Below, in pieces: positions 32,101 to 41,596 of a stretch of 64,000 bases of DNA. A program made the translations under genes and the position numbers. The notes under the pieces were generated by a model. It made no database searches and was not told the origin of the DNA. It was given only the letters and a program-made list of their open reading frames with translations. The first letter of the stretch is position 1. Every line of letters starts with the position of its first letter. The DNA comes from Perkinsus olseni (taxonomy: Eukaryota > Perkinsozoa > Perkinsida > Perkinsidae): assembly GCA_013115135.1 (NCBI GenBank), contig JABANP010000076.1, positions 103,054 through 167,053 on the forward strand. The letters are read 5' to 3'.

Positions 32101-35100
32101 TGATGCCCTACGAGCCACTGGGCCATGGTGTCGTCTCTGCTGATCTCTCCCGGAGTACCTTCCTAGAGCTTGACCAAACGCTGAAGGCAGGGAGCAGGGT
32201 ATTCTCGGATTCGGTGGGTCCGCTGAGATCGACTGTAACGGGCGGGAGATCTTCACTACAGAACTTCGACCATTTATCGGTCGGTGATGCAATCCCGTTG
32301 GCAGTCATCACTCAGTGGATGAAACTGAGGGGCGCCAGGTAGGCCTGTCTGTTCAGAATTCACGGACTCCGGTTAGGGTCCACCTCAGGTTGCTCCGGGA
32401 AGCGGCAGTGCTATTCGGTGCAGCATCCCTCGGGCCGCTGTTCTACCGATTAGACGCTGACAGGAACGGCCTTCTTTCGGGGGAGGAGCTCGGCTGGGAT
32501 GAGGCCTCGGAGGTAGTAACCAAGCCTGCTATGACTCACTACGGCTATCCTGTCGTTAGTTACTCGATATACTCGATGGCTCCGGCGAAGGGCGGGGAGT
32601 GTCGCGTCGGGCGCTGCAGAGCTGGGCTTACATCAGGACCGTCCCTCTAGAGACCCGATTCCTCATTTTCGAGTTGAGCCTCGCCGCGGCTCTGTGGATG
32701 ACATATCCCGTCGTAGGCACCGCCACAGACTGCAGGGTCTCTAGCCGCTCAGAGCTGAGACTTCGGCTGAGTTCGCTGCTGAGGAATGGTACGAAGGAAG
32801 ATCCGAAGGAAGGGCAGAAGCAGCGGAAGGGCAGGAAGCATCAACCTGAGGTGCCCGACGGATTTAAATTCTTTGACCTAGATGGCAGCGGTGGGACGAC
32901 CTTACTATCCACCGCGGGAAGCTGAGATATTGTCAGGCAAAATTGAAGAGGGGGAGGCCGTGTTGGTACGGCTACTCCTCGGACCCGATCTCAGCAGCCC
33001 GACGTTCGAGGACGCCTTCTATGAGCTACTTGACAGAGGCCTTTGAAGCCGACACGGACCCGAACGGCTCTTTCTCGGCGTCCATGTGGCGTCCTCATAC
33101 CACTGTGAGACCGAAACGACGTCCGTTGTGGTATGATGACTTTCTTCGGGCCCTCAGGGTTCCCTCTTCGAGATCGGTGCGCCACGTCCTGAGGAGCCCA
33201 ACAGAGATCCCGACGCCACCGTACCCTCCTATGTATTCCGCCTCTGCACACCTCCTTCTGACCTCCTCCTTCAGAGCCAACCAACGGCGGTGTTCCCGCG
33301 CACCAGACTGAGCCGGACGAGTTGGGTGGAGTTTGGCCAAGAGCTCGGTTCTAATGGAACATTTACGGCCGAGGTGGCCTTGGACATTCCGGTCTGTTGG
33401 TGATACATGGCCGCCACGCTCAGTTGTATGACCTGCTGCAAGACAGCTGCGGCGGGGCCCGGCCATCTTGGCGGTTGATCGAGAGCCTGTATCGTGCCTT
33501 GAAGGACGGCCGGTAGACAGTCGCCAACACAGCTGACCCGCTATGACTCGCTCAGAGGAACGGGTCGACTGCTCAAGCTCCTGCGGTCGCTCGAATCGGA
33601 GTCGCGGTTCGTCGAGCTGGATGCTGACGGCGATGGACGGATATCCCCAATGGACGTCGGATGTGCCTCTGCAGCGTCAGCTGGCAGCAGGCCGAGCCTC
33701 TGCGTAGTCTGGGTCGATCACGCTGGGTGCCTGGGAACCGTGGCTCCTTCAGTCGGCCTATACTAAGCTCATGTCCCTCATCCCATCGGAGGATCTGGGT
33801 CGACGGGAATGGCAGGTCCTGGTGCTGACGGATCCCGAGGCGTTGCCGTCCGGGGCATCCCTGTTTGTCTCTAAGTTAGCCCTCTATGCCGCCGCGACTT
33901 TAGAGTACCATCATTTCAACTACTCAGATTGGCTGAGCTGTATGATGGGTCTGGCGATCCTGTCGCGCACTACGAGGAGGTCCTTCGATCCTTCCCTGAG
34001 GCCAGCCGTGCGTCTATAAGGGAGTACATCACTTCTGATGACGGTAGGCCGCCCTTGTCTCAATGGCGGTAGGGTCATTACCCGCTTTACTTCAGTCAAA
34101 ACCACCACTACGATCCTGCGCGTAGCCGTCGCGCGAGGGGAGTTGGCGCCCCTGCTCGAAAGCGGGGAGGACGGTGTTGTGGATGTGATCGGCCCTATCG
34201 ATGCTAATGGTGACGGACGTATCGATGTTGAAGAGTTCATGGACTACGGTTTGGCCATGGAGGCCCCAAAAGGCGTCTTTACCACGGAGGTGAGGTTTGA
34301 TTATCCTCGCTTCCCACGTGGCGCCTTGAAGGCTTCAGGCAGGCGCCTCTCGCATCATCCGCTCAGGCCTTCGACTCTCTTCTCGATATTGGCGATGATA
34401 CGATACCGAAAGACATCCTGGTCATGCTGGGTCGGCTATGGAGTCGTCACAGGTACCCCGTTCTTGAGTATTCATGTTCATCCTCGCTCCCTTCAGGCAG
34501 TCCATAGTCCTTCTTGGAGCAGCCTTTAGTGCCCTTAATATGAAAGCGAGATTCGGCCTGCTGGATACCGACAACGACGGTGTCCTCTCCCCTGGCGAGT
34601 TGCCCGCCTCTGAGTGGACGGCAGACCGTTGGGGGTTGGAGGTGAGGTCCGTGATCACTTTCTACTGTGTGACTGCCTTCCGTGGATGAGAGTACTTCAA
34701 TACAGCGATGATTTCAGTTGCTCTCCCTGATCGATCTAGACAGCAGTTGGAGTATTTCGCTCGGGGAGTGGCAGCATTGGTCTCGTCTGGAAGCCGCGGC
34801 GCCGTCGGAGCTCCGACGAGCAGCCCTTCTGGTGATGCCAAGGGGCCGCATGCGAACTTCGCGTGGTGCGCTCCGAAGGGCTTTCAATGAGCTAACTGGG
34901 GAGACGCGAGCTGTCGCTGAGGAGTACCTCGATTACGATGGCGATGGTAGTAGGTGCAGATGGATCGATTCGCCCGAGTCATGCTCAGGTACCATCTCTG
35001 CGGGTGAGTTGGGCATGTTAGGGGTGTTGGCTGATGACAGTGAATCCCGAAAGTTATGGTATAAGCAACTTTACCACGGGTTTGAGTCGGTGGTTGGAGC

Positions 35101-36162
35101 TTCGTCGGGCACGGCAATATCGCTGTTGCAAACCGGACATGGCACAGCGGATGGAACAGAGAAGCCTGGACAAGGGATGGACCTGCAGGGGTTCGAGGTG
35201 AGCCCTCGTCTGTCGCCGACAGGGGGGACTCCATTGGAGGTTTGAATGTTACTTGGGCAAGTTGACAGTATTTACCAGCCCTCTATGGGTTCGATGATCA
35301 TCGCCATCTATGATGGCCTCATTGGGGCTGGCGAGAGCGATCATTTCACAGATTGTCCGATCGAGGGAGAGACTCTTCGGAGCTGGGCTGGCTTTGAGTC
35401 GCCACAGCGAAGCCCTACATTCTTCGCTGCCTTTTCTGACACCATTCGACTGCAGTTCTGCACTTCGGCACCTTTGTAGCTGCTGCCCTTTGTAGGACTA
35501 CCTCGAAGCAACTTCCTCAAAGGCACGCGTTGCGGCATCAGCAGCCTTCAACTACCTCGATACCGATGCTGATGGAATAATCAATAGCGTGAGCTGCCTC
35601 GTTCACACGATCGTCAGTGCGCCTCACATTCTCGGCGTTGACCTCAGGATGAAGCATTGGCCCTTGAAGGGGTGAGGAAGTTCCTCAGTGACTATGGTTT
35701 CCTTCGCCTTGTGACAGACACTATCGCTGTGTGGGCCCAGGACGTAGCGTCGGCGTTGCGAACTCTCTCGGGATATGCCTGAGTAGTGTCTTCGACTTTC
35801 CGTGCCCTCCCCTTCAGGTTTCTCTAGGGTCCTCCATGGACGTCATCTCTTTGAACAAGCTCGCCTCTCATGGTGATGGCGGTCAGTGCAGCGGTCGTCA
35901 ACTCGGGGCCGAGCTTTATGAGGTGGGCCCGAAGCCACGAAGATTCAATCGGCCTGCGCTGCTATTGATCCGCCTCCATGTCAATGCTAACCCGGAAAGG
36001 GCTATGGGCCTATCATGGCAGGCCTACAGCATCTTCGTACCCGAGGAGCTCGACGAGATACCCTGGCAGCTCTGGCGACTGGTCGTCTGGCGGCACCTCA
36101 CCAGTGAGTTCGTGAAGGGAGCTGACGAGATCGCTCCATGGGGGTCCCTGCATATTGACTGA
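20196..36162 (+). CDS. Giant secreted multi-EF-hand protein, paralogue B
   Basis: The order matches paralogue A: signal peptide (MLVVVALLAQELLSSTGV), Cys-containing N-terminus, FRLRALVDAGFDSDYSVVYE (20.83 kb), a piece with RGSSLDTSPLEVEGDIEITN (21.15 kb), an acidic minisatellite region (22.0-24.3 kb), a Pro-rich stretch (24.5 kb), then EF-hands. More than 20 loops can be read, including DEDGDGLIGLSE (25.54), DTNRDGYLSRYE (26.04), DRNEDGRLSGEE (27.08), DIDMSGRITPDE (27.97), DADGDRRLSVGE (29.04), DEDRSGRLSMEE (30.45), DLDGDGSLSRAG (31.20), DADRNGLLSGEE (32.46), DADGDGRISPMD (33.63), DANGDGRIDVEE (34.20), DTDNDGVLSPGE (34.57) and DTDADGIINS (35.56). The last exon reads FVPEELDEIPWQLWRLVVWR and closes near 36162. 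Frame breaks lie at about 22.5, 23.29, 24.02, 25.51 and 29.78 kb. More than one gene cannot be excluded; there is an acidic insert at 30.7-31.1 kb. Confidence 0.6.
22436..22955 (+). repeat. Acidic DGHPEEE coding minisatellite
   Basis: A 21-base unit (GAGGAGGATGGTCACCCTGA-like) encodes DGHPEEE, with interspersed short DGHPE units and a 3' block in which Pro becomes Arg (DGHREEE). More than 20 units are present. Near 22510 one unit has lost two bases (GAAGAGGGGTGG where GAAGAGGAGGATGG is expected), which shifts the frame to a stop at 22523. Confidence 0.9.
23901..24279 (+). repeat. 63-bp coding minisatellite, six copies
   Basis: CCATGGTGAG recurs at 23901, 23964, 24028, 24091, 24154 and 24217. 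Five intervals result, all 63 bases except 23964-24028, which is 64. Each unit encodes 21 acidic residues (GEEGMVEDVDEGREGLLEPD-like). The extra base is a G in CTGTTGGGAGCC (about 24017-24021), which breaks the frame exactly there. Confidence 0.9.
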
Positions 36163-37271
36163 AACAGCATGTGTCCACTCCCGCTAGTTTCGCATCCGAG
36201 ACGTCACCTTTCTGATGATGAAAGGCCTTTGTGTTGGCCCAGAGTGTTATCATGCGTCCCCACTGCGTGTGGCGAGTGTTATCTCCGTCTCGTCACTACT
36301 GTGATTGAGCTACACTACAGCAGGCCATTTCCCCGGTGGTCGTGTCGTTGCCTTGGCCGCTGTCAGTCTTTCGGATAGTACAGTCGGTCGAGTACAGCCC
36401 GGCACCAGTGCTCATTGCGGGCCACCCCTCGGTGCAGTTGTCACTTTGAACGGAGAGTATATCTCGAGGGGCTCAGCTGGGCTTCTACGGAGCCCCACGA
36501 CCCCCACCTACGATCCGAACTCATGAGTGACACTGGAGCGGCGAGACATCGCGCCCGTGCACGTACGCGATGTTAAGTTAGAAGAGCCTGTCGCTTGCCA
36601 GGCTGCTGGTGGCAGCAGATTCAGCGGCGAATTCATCGCAAGCAGGACGAGCTCGACTGAGGAGATATGCCTCTCGTTACTGATGCATCCTTCAAAGGTT
36701 GTGTTTGATACGGAATCTTCCTCGTTTTAGTACTCACCGCGGTCCTGAAATACATCAGCCCGAACCCCGGTTCCGGAATCGATTAGTGGGGCGGTCGCGG
36801 TTTCCCTGACGACGACGCTGGCAGGACAGCCAAACCTTGATGTAAGATGGAGCTCGGAAGAAGGTTGTTACCTTTCAAGGACGCAGCTTAGATATCAAAT
36901 TTTGGAATATTTTCAGCGAATTAAGGAGAAAGGTATTGATTGCAGCTGTGGAGAAGGGCCTGAAACCGGTCTCACGGCCATGTGAAGCTGCCCCCGTTGG
37001 AGCGGGAGAGTGGTTGCCATACTGTGTAACCTTCGGACTTAGTGTGGACAGGGCGGCGAGGCTGTTGGGTTACAAAGTTGCTGCTAATGGGTATTCTTTT
37101 TTGAGGCGGAATGGGAAAATAGTGTCTTCGTTATCAAATTTTGAAGTGTAGCAGCAATTCCATAACACTTAGCAGGAGCGATGCCATTCATACTCTCTCA
37201 GTCTCCAGCGGGGTCATGCGTTAGGGAAGGATCTGAGCTCGTCTGTTTGATAGTTCATTGCTATACGCACC
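36163..37271 (+). other. Interval between EF-hand paralogue B and the transporter, with possible small exons
   Basis: Two coding-like stretches are visible, neither recognised. One runs about 36305-36526 (GGRVVALAAVSLSDSTVGRV, then GPPLGAVVTLNGEYISRGS) and is followed by 36545-36730 (DIAPVHVRDVKLEEPVACQA). The other is 36945-37151 (EKGLKPVSRPCEAAPVGAGE, then CVTFGLSVDRAARLLGYKVA), preceded by a TTGATTGCAG acceptor-like site. They could be the 3' end of paralogue B or a separate small gene. The last 120 bases before 37272 look non-coding and should hold the transporter promoter. Confidence 0.3.
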
Positions 37272-38717
37272 ATGGCCGCCTCACCGGCTGCCGCTGCCGA
37301 TGGACCTTCGGAAGGCCATGAATCTAGTATTGCCGAAACGGCCGAAGATTTTACTGGTAGTCCAGTAGCCTCAGGGAGTGATACCAAGAGAGCTTCCAAT
37401 TCTGCGATTGATGCTAAGCCCATCGCGAGAAAGTCTTTCCTCGCTCGGTTGTCACAGTTGAACATTCTGGCACCTGATGGACGGTTTAGCGCTGTATTCA
37501 ATCTTGCGGCAGCTACTTTGGGTGCCGGAGCCCTGGCTGTTCCTGTGTCGATACTGGATGCGGGTATAGTGGGCGGAGTACTACTGTTGTTCGTGATGGG
37601 TATATTGTCTCTGTTGTCGATCGTGATGATCGCTAAGGCCTGTTACATAACAGGGAAGCCCTCTTATGAAGAGCTATTGGAACATCTCTTCGGCAAAGGC
37701 GTGTGCTATGGCTTTGACGTGGTTATGATTCTTTTCTGTTTTGGAACCTGTGTTACTTACCTCATTACGTTGTTCGATATCCTTTCTCCGGTTCTCATTC
37801 ACTTCATTGGACCCGACCCTACCAACTGGTTCCTTAAAATCTGGGTACACCGTATTCCCTTCACGGCCGTCATCGCTATCGTCATCTTGCTTCCTCTCTC
37901 GTTGAGGAGTCAAATTAGCGAGATCCGTTATGTTACATTTCTTGGTGTACTCGGAGTCTTATTTCTGGCTATAACATCCATCTACGTTCTATGCCGTTAC
38001 GGCGTCTCAGATCATCTGCCATCAGATATGGTGTCCCCAGTGAATGGTTGGACCAGCATGCTGGCGGCCATCAATACGTATACGTTTGCCTACTGTAATC
38101 AACCCAATGTCCCTGAGATCTACATCCAGGTCCGTGACCCTACCCCCAAGCGATTTATTCCTGTTGTGGTATGGACGATCGCCGTGTGCTTTATCGTTTA
38201 TGTAACCGTCGGGCTTATGAATTTCTTGGCCTTCGGAATGGATGTAAAATCCTCAATCATCATTAACTTGGGACAATACATTTCGCAAGGTGATGTGATG
38301 GTATGCATTTCCTTTGCTTTGGAGTGCATCACCATTATTGGTGCCTTCCCCCTCGTCGTCTACCCTCAGAGGAGCTCCATCGTTCATGCCATCTCGGCCT
38401 GTTTACCGCCTAGGAATGCATGGTGGAAGAAAATCTACGGTTGGATAGTGGTGGTACTTATCATCGGTCTATCCTATGCCGTGGCCATCGCATTACCCGA
38501 TGTTAATGTTATGTTGGGATTGGTTGGATCCTTGACCGGTTCAATTGTTACATTTTATTCCCCGGCCGCCTTCATATTGAAGATATCCAAGAAGCCCCTC
38601 CTCACCTTTGACGTTGAGCATATCGTATGTTACGTATTGATAGCCGTTGGAACGTTCGCCTTCGTGCTGGGGACCTACGCCTCAGTTCAAAGTGTCATCG
38701 AATACTACTCGTCGTAG
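37272..38717 (+). CDS. AAAP/SLC38-type amino-acid transporter, copy 1
   Basis: This intronless 481-residue protein is a member of the amino acid/auxin permease family (Aa_trans, SLC32/36/38), which moves amino acids across plasma or lysosomal membranes with protons or sodium. A cytosolic N-terminus of about 60 residues precedes the family TM1 signature FNLAAATLGAGALAVPVSIL. About ten further hydrophobic segments follow, with short loops such as HRIPFTAVIAIVILLPLSL. The conserved CNQPNVPEIY stretch lies in the middle. The frame is intact from Met at 37272 to TAG. It lies between the EF-hand locus and a secreted protein gene. A close paralogue is at 59947-61329, and the last 230 coding bases are almost identical between the two. 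The substrate cannot be told from sequence. Confidence 0.92.
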   Translation: MAASPAAAADGPSEGHESSIAETAEDFTGSPVASGSDTKRASNSAIDAKPIARKSFLARLSQLNILAPDGRFSAVFNLAAATLGAGALAVPVSILDAGIVGGVLLLFVMGILSLLSIVMIAKACYITGKPSYEELLEHLFGKGVCYGFDVVMILFCFGTCVTYLITLFDILSPVLIHFIGPDPTNWFLKIWVHRIPFTAVIAIVILLPLSLRSQISEIRYVTFLGVLGVLFLAITSIYVLCRYGVSDHLPSDMVSPVNGWTSMLAAINTYTFAYCNQPNVPEIYIQVRDPTPKRFIPVVVWTIAVCFIVYVTVGLMNFLAFGMDVKSSIIINLGQYISQGDVMVCISFALECITIIGAFPLVVYPQRSSIVHAISACLPPRNAWWKKIYGWIVVVLIIGLSYAVAIALPDVNVMLGLVGSLTGSIVTFYSPAAFILKISKKPLLTFDVEHIVCYVLIAVGTFAFVLGTYASVQSVIEYYSS

Positions 38718-39545
38718 GAGCAGCAGCTGCTGTTGTCTTTGCCTTTGCTGTGAACGATGCCCCGCTTGTGAGCGATTTCTGATTCTGGTATTTGATATCT
38801 GACAGTAGAACGACCTGCATGCGTATGCAGGAACATCTGACTTAGCTTGTTGCGTTGGGTGGATTGATTCGCTTCGCATTGCCGTTGTAGTACGCAGCAT
38901 GCGCCGTACCTCTCCCATCCTAAATCCGTGTTGGCAGTTCCCCCTCTGATGGTCGTTCACTCGACGGCTTGGCGACTATTCTCTGACAGAAGAGTATCAT
39001 CGCTGCTGAAGGCCGTGGAGCGAGAAGTTATCGGTTATACAAGTGTTCACACTATTACCCTTTCAGGTGTCTGTTCGACGGGTGAGGTCGTTCACCAGCC
39101 GTCAAGGATGTCAGCCCGTATGGGCAGAAGTTGGGCGACGGGCCTCGCATAAGGAGTTCAATTTCGTTAAGGAGGCCCTCGGTTTCGAAGATCAACTCAA
39201 GGTAGGAACTGCGGCTGTACACGGGCAATGGGGCCTGCCACGTACCTCCCTCTCGATAGCATCGGCCACCACCCGGGTATAGTGTCCTCGAGCGTATCGT
39301 CGAGAATCTCTGGGCAACCAGCTCAGTGGTGATGTGGGCGATCGTGACAGACTTGAGTTCGCTATGTTACAGAAGCGGGCGACGCCTGATGAACCCGGTC
39401 ACCAATGGGATGGACCAAATCGCTTGGAGTCCCTCGATATGCATTGATCCAACGCCCGACCACGTGTCCATGGCTCCGCCTTTCTCATGTCGAGGATGCC
39501 TTGTGTTCAGCTGCAGTGGTCACCACAGGGCGCGGTCATATAAAA
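38718..39545 (+). other. Interval with coding-like fragments, possibly an EF-hand-family relic
   Basis: Fragments such as SSLLKAVEREVIGYTSVH (about 38990-39050), HKEFNFVKEALGFEDQLK (39145-39200) and LERIVENLWATSSVVMWAIV (39287-39350) read as protein. No start, stop or loop can be assembled. The second fragment is reminiscent of the post-EF stretch in the two large EF-hand paralogues (TKEFELMRMLFADYGYLRF). A decayed or unrecognised gene is possible. Confidence 0.25.
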
Positions 39546-41445
39546 ATGCTCATTCCCATGAAATCGTCCACCCTACAAGCGATTTTCTTTGTGTCTGTTG
39601 TTTTTCTAGTCCGACCGGCCGCAGTCCCTCTGTTGGATTGTACGGGCCAAGTGGAGTGGGAAAGGTTCCGTCACCTCCTCGCACAGGATCACCTAGCTGG
39701 GTATGCCATCTCCAGCGAGACTTTAGCTGTGGCCTCGAGGCTGGTCGAGGAGCACCAGTCCGACCTGCTGCCCGATAGCACCCTCCCGTACAGCGCCTCC
39801 CCTATGATGATGCAGTTTTGGCTGCAGGCCAACGGTCACGAGCATCGGCCACAGTGCCTTTACGGGGCGGCCACTGCCTTGTGGATTCTGGGACGTGCCG
39901 GAGGTGACGAGGAGCTCCTCAGGTTGGCCGACCACCTGCTCGGAGCTACAGAGACAAAGCGCAATCTGGCTTTCCTGGAAGACTCCGAGTGGCCCTTGAG
40001 TGTAGTAGCGCTGGTCGAGGCTGCGGAGCCGTCCGAATCGTCCATACAGCTGCTGCACGAGGATCGGCCGCGAGAGCCGCGGCTGTCCCCGCCGATACCA
40101 TCTCGTTATACTGGTGAACTGGCGGGGTTGGTGGTTTGGGAGGTGGGAGTTCACGCCTCTCTCAGTGCCGAGGTGCTCAACATGTTACGGCTCGTTGGTG
40201 GTTCGAAGCTCGAGGGTCATCGAAGGCTGGTGCAACGGCAATATCCTCCCTGGTTGTTGGACATCTGTGGCCAGCTCTACTCAGGCTCCATTGGCTGTGA
40301 CACGCACCGAGATGAACTGACCGACATATTCGAGTCCTACCTACCCGACTCGGACACGTCTAACAGAGAGCTCAGTTGGGAGTCTATAGAGGCCATGCGA
40401 CGCGAGCTCGCTACGGCTGGGCTCGCGGGCAGCAGGGCCGATGCCTGGCATGATCGTGTGCACTGTACCGGTACTCTGTGTAGTCATGGCGGGCCTGGCG
40501 GAGGAGGTCGGAGCGATGCTGGTAGGCTACTTCGGCCATCCGGCCCTTTTCATGGTGGATAGAAGCAGTGATGATGGCGATACCAGCGCGATGGTCTGGT
40601 CGGCACTCGTGGAGATGTCCCGGAGTGGGGTACTGATCACCTCCGATCCTTTCCTCAGCATGCAGTACGAATACCAGCTAGGAGTTCACCTACCGTTCAT
40701 CCGTACGCACGGTTTGTACAGTCATGCCACCCATCGGCCGATCTTCCGGGATCACGTTTTGGTCTGGGACAGACCACACGACACGGCTCTGATGGGGACG
40801 CTACAGCACGTCATGGACCATCTATTCGACAGTGCCGATCAGCCGCCAATCGAACAGCGATGGAGCGACCAGCCCGAACTTCGGGGCAGCGGACATGACC
40901 CAGATGGTCAGGGTTTCCGTACTATTGCCGGCCATTCTCGCTTTCGGTATACCCTGGTCACCCGCAAGGCGTTGAAGGATACCAGCTACCGCTACCTGAG
41001 CCGTTTCAACGCCATTAGTGCTCTTCCCGTACGACATGGACTTGGTCACTTTCTACGAGTTCTATTCGATGTTCATGCCCATCTTCATGCCATCATCGCT
41101 CGACAAGTACATTTTCTTCCAGAATCACAAGGCCTACGATGGTCGTTACATTTCAGAGCCTCCTCAACTGTGGCAGAGTATGACTTGACCAGCCCCTTCG
41201 ATGAAGGCGATCCGCGAGCTGTTCTGGAAATCCTTGAATTTGTGGACTACTTTGCCCTGCCGGGGGTTCGGCATTTCGGCAGCTTGAGCGACCTCTTGGA
41301 CCAACTCCAGCAATTTGATGTTCTACAGGTGGAGCAGGCGAGCCGAGAGATGCGCGATTTCTTCCATGAAGAATTGACTAGGAGTGTGGAGTCGTGGCGG
41401 AGGGTGTGGCTTCAGGCGCAACACCACAGATCGTCAGAAAGCTGA
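39546..41445 (+). CDS. Secreted glycosyltransferase-like protein with novel N-terminal domain
   Basis: The Met at 39546 (or the internal Met at 39558, MKSSTLQAIFFVSVVFLV) gives a signal peptide ending near RPAAVPLLDC. Residues up to about 300 form a domain I do not know (HLLAQDHLAGYAISSETLAV, CLYGAATALWILGRAGGDEE). From about 40500 the protein resembles an uncharacterised glycosyltransferase-like family of algae and nematodes as I recall it: VLITSDPFLSMQYEYQLGV, then LPFIRTHGLYSHATH, then in a second frame VLFPYDMDLVTFYEFYSMFM and PIFMPSSLDKYIFFQNHKAY, then in the first frame again FVDYFALPGVRHFGSLSDLL. The family similarity is from memory. The frame changes near 40440, 41025 and 41190 without convincing introns; the last two compensate each other, which suggests small indels. 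The TGA is at 41443-41445. Confidence 0.45.
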
Positions 41446-41596
41446 AGAGGTCGAGAATCCGCCCGGCATGATACATGGCAATGTGCGTATGGTTTCGTTA
41501 GCTTGACGACTGGGAGCCTGGTTATCGTTGAAATCTCGGTCAAGAGTGGCCGTTGTGACTCCTCCACGTTGGGCTGTTTGCTCCTCCCCCTCCATC

